NCBI GenBank assembly: GCA_021604605.1
Contig: BQJH01000143.1
Coordinates: 1 to 7,740, forward strand
Length of the DNA: 7,740 nucleotides
Source: Hyphococcus sp.
Lineage (GTDB): Bacteria > Pseudomonadota > Alphaproteobacteria > Caulobacterales > Parvularculaceae
Direction: 5' to 3'
Within the stretch, counting starts at the first letter, position 1; the number at the start of each line of letters is the position of its first letter. A program made the position numbers and the translations under genes. Positions 1 to 6,259 of this stretch are shown here, in pieces. The notes under the pieces were generated by a model. The model searched no databases. It was not told the origin of the DNA and saw only the letters and a program-made list of their open reading frames with translations.

Positions 1-68
1 GTCCTGAAATGGCGCTTGCCAAAGCATACCTTGCCGCCCGTCAATCTGCGACGGAAAATGCCCGCTGA
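1..68 (+). CDS. Probable 3' end of an upstream gene (partial, unidentified)
   Basis: Reading frame 3 is open from the left edge to a TGA at 66-68 and encodes an alanine-rich, helix-like tail (residues such as MALAKAYLAARQSATENAR). The composition looks like a genuine protein C-terminus, and it ends 40 bases before the EF-hand gene on the same strand, so the two could share a transcript. About 21 codons are too few to assign a family. Another frame is also open across this stretch, running into the EF-hand gene, so the call rests only on composition and spacing. Confidence 0.35.
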   Translation, partial: PEMALAKAYLAARQSATENAR

Positions 69-97
69 GGCGTTTAAGGGGCAGCTGGGATGTTCAC

Positions 98-102
98 AGG
101 AG
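98..102 (+). promoter_or_regulatory. Shine-Dalgarno site of the EF-hand gene
   Basis: A perfect AGGAG core lies six bases before the ATG at 109. It fixes the start of the EF-hand gene there, ahead of in-frame TTG and ATG codons further upstream, because the signal peptide also begins exactly at this ATG. Confidence 0.75.
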
Positions 103-108
103 AAAATA

Positions 109-510
109 ATGAGAAAAATAATTTTGGGTTCTGCGGCTGTCGTTGCCGTTAGCTTCGCTGCCGCGACCGCTTACGCGGGTCATGGAAAAGGCGGCGACCG
201 GTTTGATCGGCTGGACACAAATGGCGACGGAAAAGTAACGGCAGAAGAAATGGCCGCCAAGAACAGCGAGTGGATTGAGCGAGCGGATGCGAACAATGAC
301 GGCGCCGTGACCAAAGAAGAGCTTGAGGCCCACAGAAAAGCCCGTCGCGCCGAACGCAACCCCGACAAAAATAACGATGGGGTGATTGATCGCAAAGAAT
401 TCATGGCGGCGGCGGAAGCTCGTTTTGAGCGTATGGATAAAAATGGCGACGGCGTTCTCGGCGAGGATGAAAAGCGCAAAGGCCGTCGGCATCACCGCCG
501 GGGTCATTAA
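109..510 (+). CDS. Secreted protein with four EF-hand loops
   Basis: A 133-residue exported protein. Residues 1-23 form a signal peptide: MRKK-like basic start (MRKII), an alanine/valine-rich core, and a cleavage site after AYA. The mature part holds four EF-hand loops of the DxNxDGxxxxxE type, at about residues 36-47, 60-71, 86-97 and 110-121; loops 1, 2 and 4 keep the acidic residue at both ends and all four have the central DG. The C-terminus is basic and His-rich (RRHHRRGH). EF-hands bind calcium, so this is probably a small periplasmic Ca2+-binding protein. It lies 86 bases upstream of an ECF sigma factor on the same strand. Similar EF-hand genes are, from memory, common beside sigma/periplasmic metal-sensor clusters in Alphaproteobacteria, so it may be a regulated output or a ligand buffer for that system; this role is inferred. 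The ATG at 109 was chosen for its AGGAG site and signal peptide. Confidence 0.9.
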   Translation: MRKIILGSAAVVAVSFAAATAYAGHGKGGDRFDRLDTNGDGKVTAEEMAAKNSEWIERADANNDGAVTKEELEAHRKARRAERNPDKNNDGVIDRKEFMAAAEARFERMDKNGDGVLGEDEKRKGRRHHRRGH

Positions 511-543
511 AGTTCAGGATACTAAACCCACACTCCCAATCAG

Positions 544-574
544 GGGCGCAGCAGCTATGAAGGCGGCTGCGTCC
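544..574 (+). other. Inverted repeat (hairpin) in the EF-hand/sigma intergenic gap
   Basis: GGGCGCAGC at 544-552 can pair with GCTGCGTCC at 566-574, giving nine pairs (one G-U) around a 13-base loop. No T-tract follows; the downstream bases are A-rich and run into the sigma gene's ribosome site at 581-585. It is therefore not a standard intrinsic terminator. It may be an mRNA processing or stability element, or may modulate translation of the sigma gene, which starts 22 bases further on. Function is inferred. Confidence 0.4.
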
Positions 575-596
575 ATAAAAAAGGGTCGCCGGCTCG

Positions 597-1193
597 TTGG
601 ATATCCAGAAAGAGACCGATGAAATTCTGGTCAAACGCGCGGGCGGCGGTGACAAATCCGCCGCAGCGGTTCTGGTTGAGCGGCATACGGATAAAATATT
701 TGGTGCTTGCTACAAGATGCTCGGTCAGCGCCATAGTGCAGAAGATGCAACGCAGGAAACCTTTTTGAGACTTTGGCGCCATGCAGCGCGGTGGAAACCA
801 CAAGGGGCGAAACTGGAAACCTGGCTTTACAGGGTAGCGATGAATATTTGTCTGGATGATCTGAGAAAAAGAAAGCGTCTCGCACCTGAAGACGCCGCGC
901 CAGAGCAGATTGATAAAGCGTTGCGCCCGGATGATGTATTGTTGGCCGGTGAGCGGCGGTTTGCCATCGATGAGGCCCTTGATACCTTGCCGCCGCGTCA
1001 ACGATTGGCGATTACACTTTGTCATTATCAGGAGTTGTCTAACATTGAGGCGGCAAAAATTATGGAGGTCAGCGTCGATGCGCTGGAATCCTTATTAGCG
1101 AGAGGACGGCGCGCTTTGCGGGAAAAGTTAACGCCAATGCGTGATAACCTCATGGGAAAGATGAGCGATGAACCAGCAGCAAAACTCAACTGA
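597..1193 (+). CDS. ECF-type RNA polymerase sigma factor
   Basis: A 198-residue sigma-70 family protein with only regions 2 and 4, the layout of extracytoplasmic-function sigma factors. Region 2 spans about residues 15-95: the core-binding segment SAEDATQETFLRLWR (47-61) and the promoter-melting/-10 segment ETWLYRVAMNICLDDLRKRKR-like stretch (about 74-94). Region 4 spans about 125-178, with LPPRQRLAI and the helix-turn-helix ELSNIEAAKIMEVSVDALES that reads the -35 element. A TAA at 576-578 closes the frame upstream, and TTG at 597 is the only usable start before region 2; a weak AAGGG lies 11 bases ahead. The TTG start and poor ribosome site suggest low expression. The gene overlaps the next one by 26 bases. 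By analogy with CnrH it should be held inactive by the adjacent membrane protein until the periplasmic sensor detects a signal. Its target promoters cannot be read from this window. Confidence 0.92.
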   Translation: MDIQKETDEILVKRAGGGDKSAAAVLVERHTDKIFGACYKMLGQRHSAEDATQETFLRLWRHAARWKPQGAKLETWLYRVAMNICLDDLRKRKRLAPEDAAPEQIDKALRPDDVLLAGERRFAIDEALDTLPPRQRLAITLCHYQELSNIEAAKIMEVSVDALESLLARGRRALREKLTPMRDNLMGKMSDEPAAKLN

Positions 1194-1554
1194 AACCGCG
1201 AGAGAGCGGGCCGCGCTTGATGCGTATCTTGACGCTGCATCGAAACCACAGGCGAGCGCTGATTTAAAGCGCCGCATAATGGCTTCCTACGCTGCTTCTG
1301 GCATTGCGCCGCAATCAAACGCTGTCAGCGGATGGGTGCAGAAAATATTCCCTGGCGTTCAGGTTTCAGCCGCCGGGATGCGCGCGAGCCTCAGCGCCAG
1401 TGTGGCAGCTGGGGTTGGCGTTCTGGGGCTGATGACTGGCATGTTGACGGCAACGACGCAGGCTGCTTACCCACCAGAATATGAAGCCTATGCTTATCTC
1501 GAACAAACCAGTCTTGAGTTAGAAGAGGAGAGGGCGATATGGGACGAGGACTGA
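1168..1554 (+). CDS. Putative anti-sigma factor, single-pass membrane protein
   Basis: A 128-residue protein with no family assigned by confident motif. The N-terminal 65 residues are polar and helical, with the segment ALDAYLDAASKPQASADLKR at about 16-35, the kind of short sigma-binding region seen in CnrY-like anti-sigma factors. A hydrophobic, Ala/Gly/Leu-rich stretch at about 74-97 looks like one transmembrane helix. The C-terminal tail (about 100-128) is acidic and Tyr/Glu-rich. The predicted topology is cytoplasmic N-terminus, periplasmic tail. It starts inside the sigma gene (26-base overlap) and ends inside the sensor gene (16-base overlap), so all three are translationally coupled. 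Position, size and topology argue that it binds and restrains the sigma factor; no zinc-binding anti-sigma (ZAS) motif is visible. The function is inferred from context. Confidence 0.7.
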   Translation: MNQQQNSTETARERAALDAYLDAASKPQASADLKRRIMASYAASGIAPQSNAVSGWVQKIFPGVQVSAAGMRASLSASVAAGVGVLGLMTGMLTATTQAAYPPEYEAYAYLEQTSLELEEERAIWDED

Positions 1555-2042
1555 TCGTTTTACTTATCGTATCCGTACTGCTGAATATTTTTGGCGTCGG
1601 GTTTATCTCTGGCCGAATGCTGGACCATGAACCGCGCCGCGCGCCGGAAGTTATGCGGAGTGGCGGGCATACAAGCCCGTTCCGGATGATGCGTCATGCT
1701 GAAGAATTGCCGCCTGAAAAACGCGATGCATTCCGGGATGTGATTAAAGCCGGCTTGCCTTCTGCGCGTGAGAACCATGAAACTGTTCGGCGCCTTCAAG
1801 GGGAGTTGTCAGAATTATTCGCCAGTGATGAGTTGGACCGGGCAGCGATCAGCGCGAAGATGACTGAGATCAGAAGCGAGCAGGCGCGCCAGCGCGAAGT
1901 CTTTGACATTATATTGGTTGAAGCGATGGCCACCCTTTCGGCTGAAGAGCGTCGTTTGATGATTAAGGCGGCCAATGAGAGGCGTGAGAAGTTCCGTGAG
2001 CACCGTGGTCGCAAGCGCCATCATGAACGTGAAAGCGATTGA
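1539..2042 (+). CDS. Membrane-anchored periplasmic metal-sensor-like protein
   Basis: A 167-residue protein with an N-terminal membrane anchor (residues 5-25, uncleaved-looking, LIVLLIVSVLLNIFGVGF) and a highly charged helical periplasmic domain. Two repeats of a LxxEx-type motif, LPPEKRDAFR (57-66) and LSAEERRLMIK (133-143), resemble the LTxxQ repeats of the CpxP/Spy/CnrX helical-hairpin fold. Possible metal ligands include His30, His44, His53, His80, several Met residues (39, 50, 51, 108) and a terminal cluster with His155, His161 and His162. CnrX-like proteins sense nickel or cobalt in the periplasm and release the sigma factor through the anti-sigma partner; that mechanism fits this operon, but the metal here is unknown. 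The ATG at 1539 follows a strong GAGGAG/AGGG stretch at 1525-1534 and overlaps the previous gene. The stop is followed after 23 bases by the end of the convergent kinase gene. Confidence 0.8.
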   Translation: MGRGLIVLLIVSVLLNIFGVGFISGRMLDHEPRRAPEVMRSGGHTSPFRMMRHAEELPPEKRDAFRDVIKAGLPSARENHETVRRLQGELSELFASDELDRAAISAKMTEIRSEQARQREVFDIILVEAMATLSAEERRLMIKAANERREKFREHRGRKRHHERESD

Positions 2043-2065
2043 AACGTTAGCTGTTGCAGTGAATA

Positions 2066-4306
2066 TTATTCCGCTGCTTGGGTGACGTTAAATGTCGCCG
2101 GGGCTGGGTCTTTCCCGGTCAAGAGATAGGCTTCCTTGCGAACAAACTGCGGCAGTCTGACATTGGCGCCCTTGCGGCGCGGGAACGTGGCGCAGGCAAC
2201 AGTCCCTTTTCCCGGTTGGCTGGCGAGCGCGAGAATACCGCCCTGCATCGCCATCAATGATTTTGAAAGTGCGAGCCCTAGCCCCGAACCGTTTCGGCTT
2301 TTTGAAAAATGATTTTCCGCCAGCTCAAAAGGCGATCCGAGCTTTTTCATTTGTGCGCGTTCAATGCCCGAACCGCTATCGGCGACAATGATCGTGACCC
2401 CATCGAGATCTGCTTCAGCGGTGAGGGTGATCTCGCCGCCTTCAGGCGTAAACTTGATGGCGTTGGAGAGAAGATTAAGCGTGACTTGTTTTACCGCGCG
2501 TGCATCGGCCCAAACGGCTGGCGCATGAGCAACCGAAGCGTTCAATTTTACCCCGGCGTCGCTGGCGCGTTTTTCAACGAAGCGCACGCTCTCATTCAAG
2601 AGCTTTTCAAGCTCTACCTGTTTTGGTTCCAGCGACACCCGGCCCGCCTCGATCTTTGACATATCGAGAATGTTGTCAATCAGTTCGAGGAGGTGTTTCC
2701 CGCTCGATAAAATATCGCTGATATATTCTTTGTATTTCTCATCGCCCAGAGGACCATAAAGTTCTGACTGCATCACTTCTGAAAAGCCGTTGATGGCGTT
2801 CAGGGGCGTGCGCAATTCATGGCTCATATTGGCGAGGAATTCACTCTTGGAACGGCTGGCCTCTTCAGCGCGATATTTCTCGTACTGATATTTTTGCATG
2901 GTCTCTGAGAGGTCACGGCGTGAGGCCTCAAGATCAGCAACAGTGTTTTCCAGCTCGCGCTCTTTTTTCTGCTGCGCGCGCGCGCGCCGTTTCAGGTCGG
3001 TGACATTGGCGGCCACGCAAACGCATCCGCCTTCTACAGTACGACGGCGGGAGATATGCGCCCAGCGAGCGCCGGGGAGGGCGACTTCAAAGTTTTCTGA
3101 CCCTTCTCCGTCAAGCGGACCAAAATGATCGATCAACACATCACCGGCGACACCAGCCAGCGTTGAAAGATCGCGTGCTGTCAGGCCGGGCTTTAAGGAT
3201 TTTGCCGGGATGCGAAAGATAGATGCAAAGCGTTTGTTCCAGATCGCAAGCTTGCCATTCGCGTCCCAAAGAACGAACGCTTCGGGAATACTTTCAATCG
3301 CATCGCGCAGCCGCGTTTCAGCAATCGCGGCGCCGGGGGCGAGGGCGTTAGCGCCGGAAAGATCAAACGCGACGCCCGCGCGTTCAAACCGTGTCGCTTC
3401 CTTTGACGTGCGCAAATATGTGCGGGACCAACGACCGCCCGGATCACGAAAGCGCACAGCGCCTTCGCTGACGCCCGATGGTTCATTGCAGAAAACAGCC
3501 AATGCGGTGCGCAAATCCTGTGGGTGAACAATCGCAGAGATTTCTCGCAGGGTGAAGCGCCGATCGCGTGACCCAAGGCCAATGGGCTCTAGGAAGGATT
3601 GTGCAAGAGCGACAGTGCGATCTTTGCTGTCATAAAACCAGGCTGAACAGCGCCCGCCGGACAAGGCGCCGCTAAAATCAGTAAGGGTGGTAAGCGCGTG
3701 TGCGGCGTTTGCCGCGGTTCGGCTTTGCCGAATGAACGCCGCCATCAACGAGATAATGACAACGCTCATGGCCGCTAGAATAACCGCATAAACAACCCAT
3801 GCCCGGGAGCGGTCATATATGTCGCGCGAGGGCGCCGTCGCGAGCAAGACTTCACCATTGTCCAGCGTTCGCCAGAAGACGGAGGCTTTTTCGCCCGCCA
3901 CATTAAGCTGCGCCGTCCCGCGGCTTTGCAGGTCAAGCGTCCGAAGCTGGCTGCCCGACAGCTGCATGGCGTTGCTGGCGCCTTTAGCGGAGAGAACATC
4001 GCCATTGGCCGACAAATGATAGACGGCGGCCCGCCCGCCTGGCCAAATACGGCCCAGCGTGTCGCGCGCCGGGGCGCCGGTCATGATCGCGACATTGAGG
4101 GCGGCGGCGCCGTCGCTCACCGCTTGCTCCAGGCGAAGTTCGGTCTCTATTTTTCGTGAAGCGGCTTTGTCATTGATTTCGAATATCAAAAGAACCGCAA
4201 GAACAATGATAAAAGCGCCAGTTAAATATGACAGGCGACGCGGCGACAGCGCATCAATGCGCGCCGACAAGTCTGAGCCGCTGAAGTCATTCTGGTCGTT
4301 CGCCAT
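2066..4306 (-). CDS. Orphan membrane sensor histidine kinase with PAS domains (PleC/DivJ/PdhS-like core)
   Basis: A 746-residue kinase. Transmembrane helices at about 25-44 and 170-192 enclose a periplasmic sensing loop of about 125 residues. A degenerate PAS-like region lies at about 210-320 (VHPQD near 260-264) and a clearer PAS domain at about 333-437 (PEAFVLWDANGKLAIWNKRF). A charged coiled coil (about 440-488) leads to HisKA: His496 in FLANMSHELRTPLNA is the phosphoacceptor. The HATPase domain has the N box (NLLSNAIKF, Asn611 and Asn615), G1 box DSGSGI (643-648) and G2 box GSGLGLAL (673-680), so it should be catalytically active. The acceptor helix (GFSEVM, YGPLG, KYKEYISDI, SKIEAG) resembles the PleC/DivJ/PdhS group that acts on DivK-like regulators in alphaproteobacterial cell-cycle control. 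No response regulator is adjacent, so its partner is elsewhere. Start ATG at 4306 is preceded by AGGT; no overlap with neighbours. It converges on the metal-sensor operon but need not be linked with it. Confidence 0.93.
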   Translation of the reverse strand: MANDQNDFSGSDLSARIDALSPRRLSYLTGAFIIVLAVLLIFEINDKAASRKIETELRLEQAVSDGAAALNVAIMTGAPARDTLGRIWPGGRAAVYHLSANGDVLSAKGASNAMQLSGSQLRTLDLQSRGTAQLNVAGEKASVFWRTLDNGEVLLATAPSRDIYDRSRAWVVYAVILAAMSVVIISLMAAFIRQSRTAANAAHALTTLTDFSGALSGGRCSAWFYDSKDRTVALAQSFLEPIGLGSRDRRFTLREISAIVHPQDLRTALAVFCNEPSGVSEGAVRFRDPGGRWSRTYLRTSKEATRFERAGVAFDLSGANALAPGAAIAETRLRDAIESIPEAFVLWDANGKLAIWNKRFASIFRIPAKSLKPGLTARDLSTLAGVAGDVLIDHFGPLDGEGSENFEVALPGARWAHISRRRTVEGGCVCVAANVTDLKRRARAQQKKERELENTVADLEASRRDLSETMQKYQYEKYRAEEASRSKSEFLANMSHELRTPLNAINGFSEVMQSELYGPLGDEKYKEYISDILSSGKHLLELIDNILDMSKIEAGRVSLEPKQVELEKLLNESVRFVEKRASDAGVKLNASVAHAPAVWADARAVKQVTLNLLSNAIKFTPEGGEITLTAEADLDGVTIIVADSGSGIERAQMKKLGSPFELAENHFSKSRNGSGLGLALSKSLMAMQGGILALASQPGKGTVACATFPRRKGANVRLPQFVRKEAYLLTGKDPAPATFNVTQAAE
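2974..2987. repeat. (GC)7 dinucleotide tract inside the kinase gene
   Basis: Seven consecutive GC units lie in the part of the kinase gene coding for the arginine/alanine-rich start of the coiled-coil linker (RRARAQQ near residues 440-446). Gain or loss of one unit would shift the frame before HisKA. It may simply reflect GC-rich Arg/Ala codons. Confidence 0.8.
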
Positions 4307-4384
4307 GCACCTGCGCGCCGTTTTGGAAATATTGCCAAGGAACTCATCACTCTAGCAAACTTGCGATGCTCCCGCTATGCGCTT

Positions 4385-4401
4385 GTTTACGTTTCGTAAA
4401 C
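4385..4401. promoter_or_regulatory. 17-base palindrome upstream of the kinase gene, possible operator
   Basis: GTTTACG, three T, then CGTAAAC form a perfect 7+7 inverted repeat with a 3-base spacer, 79-95 bases upstream of the kinase start codon. The 255-base gap between the kinase and the next minus-strand gene holds no convincing gene. The symmetry and AT-rich arms suit a dimeric regulator's binding site in the kinase promoter region. With only three loop bases it could form a small RNA hairpin too. No known consensus was recognised. Confidence 0.35.
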
Positions 4402-4561
4402 TATTCCTGTTTGTCGCGCGCTGTCACCTGCGAATCACAAGATAGGCGGCGCGCCGTTTCCCACAAGATTTTTCCCCAGATTTCAGCGGGAAGGGATGCG
4501 GCAAGGGATCAGTTGAGAAAATGGCTCGCAGGTGAGGCGATGGAAAAGTGTTAACTTTTGC

Positions 4562-5155
4562 CTATTCTTCGCAGGCGAGCTTGATCCCGACCAGTTTACC
4601 GGCGGGGGTTAGCGAGCCGTCTTCCGCTTCATTATAGGCGATCCGGGTCCATGAGCCGTCATCATGCACTTCAAACTCAACACGGGTCTTGGTTTTCGGT
4701 TCGGGATAGGTTTGGTACATCACCATCTTTCCGTCCTCTTCGACGGTAGAGATCAGATCCGTTGTCTGCGCCGTGTTAGTGTGCATCCACATATTTGACC
4801 ATTGGGATTTTTCGCCATCCCACATCCGCAGATTGATGCCGCGCCCTGTCGTTTCCGGCTGACCGGGAAACTGGATGTCGAACCATTCATCGGCGATGGC
4901 GAAGCCGCCAAGGGCCCACCACCCATTCCAGCGTGTGGTTAAATATCCCTGGCCCCAGTTTTTATTGTCCGGGTCATAGCGGTAGGCCTGGACTTCATGA
5001 TTGCCGACCAGAAACTCGTACTGGGTCAGTTCTTCCGGCGCATCCGGGTGGCGTTCGCCAAAGTCACAAGTGCTGGGTGTGACGGCCGGGTTCGCGGCGG
5101 CGCTGGTGGTGATCATGACAGCAGAAACAGCGGTTGCGGCTAGGAGTGAAAACAT
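4562..5155 (-). CDS. Secreted protein of unknown function, DUF1579-like appearance
   Basis: A 197-residue exported protein from the ATG at 5155. Residues 1-21 are a hydrophobic signal sequence ending SAAA before NPAV. The mature protein is rich in Trp, Tyr and alternating strand-like segments (FLVGNHEVQAYRYD, WNGWWALGGFAIADEWFD, NLRMWDGEKSQWSNMW), which resembles the lipocalin-like DUF1579 type of beta-barrel protein; this is an impression, not a motif match. Cys30 and Cys195 bracket the mature chain and could form a disulfide. Longer starts exist at 5200 and 5221. The 5200 start would give the signal peptide a basic N-region (KPKRD), but it lacks a ribosome site and its extra codons (AGA, ATA, GGA) look non-coding, whereas 5155 has GAGAG nearby. 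It is divergent from the arginine operon. No role can be assigned. Confidence 0.8.
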   Translation of the reverse strand: MFSLLAATAVSAVMITTSAAANPAVTPSTCDFGERHPDAPEELTQYEFLVGNHEVQAYRYDPDNKNWGQGYLTTRWNGWWALGGFAIADEWFDIQFPGQPETTGRGINLRMWDGEKSQWSNMWMHTNTAQTTDLISTVEEDGKMVMYQTYPEPKTKTRVEFEVHDDGSWTRIAYNEAEDGSLTPAGKLVGIKLACEE

Positions 5156-5166
5156 GAGGTCTCTCT

Positions 5167-5196
5167 TTGGTTTAGATATTCTTCCCTCTTTATAAG
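5167..5196 (+). promoter_or_regulatory. Candidate sigma-70 promoter for the arginine operon
   Basis: TTGGTT (5167-5172) and TATAAG (5191-5196) are separated by 18 bases; the -10 matches the consensus at five of six bases, the -35 at three. It would give a leader of about 60 bases before the carbamoyltransferase ATG. Prediction by eye only. Confidence 0.3.
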
Positions 5197-5218
5197 ACAT
5201 ATTAAGGGGCTCTGTCCT
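5189..5218 (-). promoter_or_regulatory. Candidate divergent promoter for the secreted protein gene
   Basis: On the minus strand AGGACA (5218-5213) and TATAAA (5194-5189) are 18 bases apart. The -10 shares the TTATAA core with the plus-strand candidate, so the two promoters would overlap. A transcript from here starts near 5183 and supports the ATG at 5155 as the translation start. Prediction by eye only. Confidence 0.3.
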
Positions 5219-5263
5219 CATTGGGCGCTTGGATTGGCGTCACTGGCCCGTTAAAGATCAGCC

Positions 5264-6259
5264 ATGAAACATTTTCTCAATACCGCCGATTGGGCGCTCG
5301 AAGACTTGCAGGCGATGATTGATGACGCGCGGGCGATGAAGGCTTCGCCGCTTGGGGATGCGCTGAAAGACAAGACGATTGCGTTGTTATTTCTCAATAA
5401 CTCATTGAGAACACGAACGTCTTTTGATGTGGGTGCGCGCCAGCTTGGCGGTCATGCGGTGGTCCTGTCCCCATCAGGCGGTATGTGGCCGCTGGAATTT
5501 GAAGACGGCGTCGTCATGGACGGTGACGCCGAAGAACATGTCAAAGAAGCCGCGAAGGTGCTTTCTCGCTATTGCGATATGATCGGCATTCGCGCTTTCC
5601 CGAAATTCGTCGATTGGCAGGAAGATCGCCAAGACAAGATCCTCAATGCGTTTGCGAAGTATGCCGACGTGCCGGTGGTCAATATGGAAACCATTACCCA
5701 CCCGTGTCAGGAAATGGCCCATGTGATGGCGCTGCAGGAACGGCTGGGCGATTTAAAGGGAAAGAAATTTGTCCTCACTTGGACCTATCATCCCAAACCG
5801 CTGAACACAGCGGTGGCGAATTCTGCTTTGATGATTGCCGCCAAGTTCGGGATGAAGCCGACACTGCTTTGTCCGACCGAGGATTATGTTCTTGATGATC
5901 GCTATGTCGAACAGGCGTGTAAGGATGCCGCCGCCAACGGCTATGGCGTCAACATCACCCACGACATCAAAGAGGCATATGAAGACGCCGATGTGGTCTA
6001 CGCCAAAAGCTGGGGCGCGCTGCCGTATTTTGGCAATTGGGAACCGGAAAAACCAATCCGCGATGCGCACAAACATTTCATTGTTGATGAAGAAAAAATG
6101 GCGAAGACCAACAACGCGCTCGTGTCTCATTGCCTGCCCATGCGGCGCAATGTGAAGATGACCGATGCAGTATTCGATAGCGCCAACTGCATAGCTTACG
6201 ATGAAGCGGAAAACCGTCTGCATGTGCAAAAGGCGATTATGAAAGCGTTGGTGGGGTGA
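5264..6259 (+). CDS. argF': N-acetylornithine carbamoyltransferase
   Basis: A 331-residue cytoplasmic enzyme that transfers the carbamoyl group of carbamoyl phosphate to N-acetyl-L-ornithine, giving N-acetylcitrulline for arginine synthesis. It closely resembles the Xanthomonas enzyme as remembered (KHFLNT start, RAFPKFVDW, METITHPCQE, LTWTYHPKPLNTAVANSAL, SWGALPYFGNWEPEKPIRD, SHCLPMRRNVK, DEAENRLHVQKAIM). The carbamoyl-phosphate motif SLRTRT is at 47-52 and HPCQE at 146-150. Glu90 (in DGDAEEH) aligns with Xanthomonas Glu92, the residue separating acetylornithine from succinylornithine enzymes, which carry Pro there. Lys298 aligns with Lys302, reported as carboxylated in the Xanthomonas protein. 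Ordinary ornithine carbamoyltransferase is unlikely: its ornithine-binding SMG loop is absent. The ATG at 5264 has a weak ribosome site. The gene ends in a TGATG junction with the ankyrin gene, and N-acetylglutamate kinase follows, all on the plus strand. Confidence 0.93.
   Translation: MKHFLNTADWALEDLQAMIDDARAMKASPLGDALKDKTIALLFLNNSLRTRTSFDVGARQLGGHAVVLSPSGGMWPLEFEDGVVMDGDAEEHVKEAAKVLSRYCDMIGIRAFPKFVDWQEDRQDKILNAFAKYADVPVVNMETITHPCQEMAHVMALQERLGDLKGKKFVLTWTYHPKPLNTAVANSALMIAAKFGMKPTLLCPTEDYVLDDRYVEQACKDAAANGYGVNITHDIKEAYEDADVVYAKSWGALPYFGNWEPEKPIRDAHKHFIVDEEKMAKTNNALVSHCLPMRRNVKMTDAVFDSANCIAYDEAENRLHVQKAIMKALVG

Noticed and set aside
94..507. Long minus-strand open frames opposite the EF-hand gene
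   Set aside because: They are antisense shadows of a gene with clear signal peptide, four calcium loops and a strong ribosome site.
2056..2077. Imperfect hairpin (GCAG, GAAT / ATTC, CTGC arms) at the convergent end of the sensor and kinase genes, possible terminator
   Set aside because: The stem is interrupted, low in GC, and no T-tract follows on either strand.
4366..4554. Open frame of 62 codons on the plus strand between the kinase and the secreted protein gene
   Set aside because: No ribosome site, unusual Cys/Arg-rich composition, and it lies in a region that reads as the upstream control region of the minus-strand kinase.
4544..4559. AAAAGT / ACTTTT inverted repeat just past the stop of the secreted protein gene, possible terminator
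   Set aside because: Six mostly A-T pairs with no proper T-tract after the stem; too weak to call.
5264..6259. Ordinary ornithine carbamoyltransferase or succinylornithine type
   Set aside because: The SMG ornithine loop is missing, and Glu90 rather than Pro occupies the acyl-specificity position.
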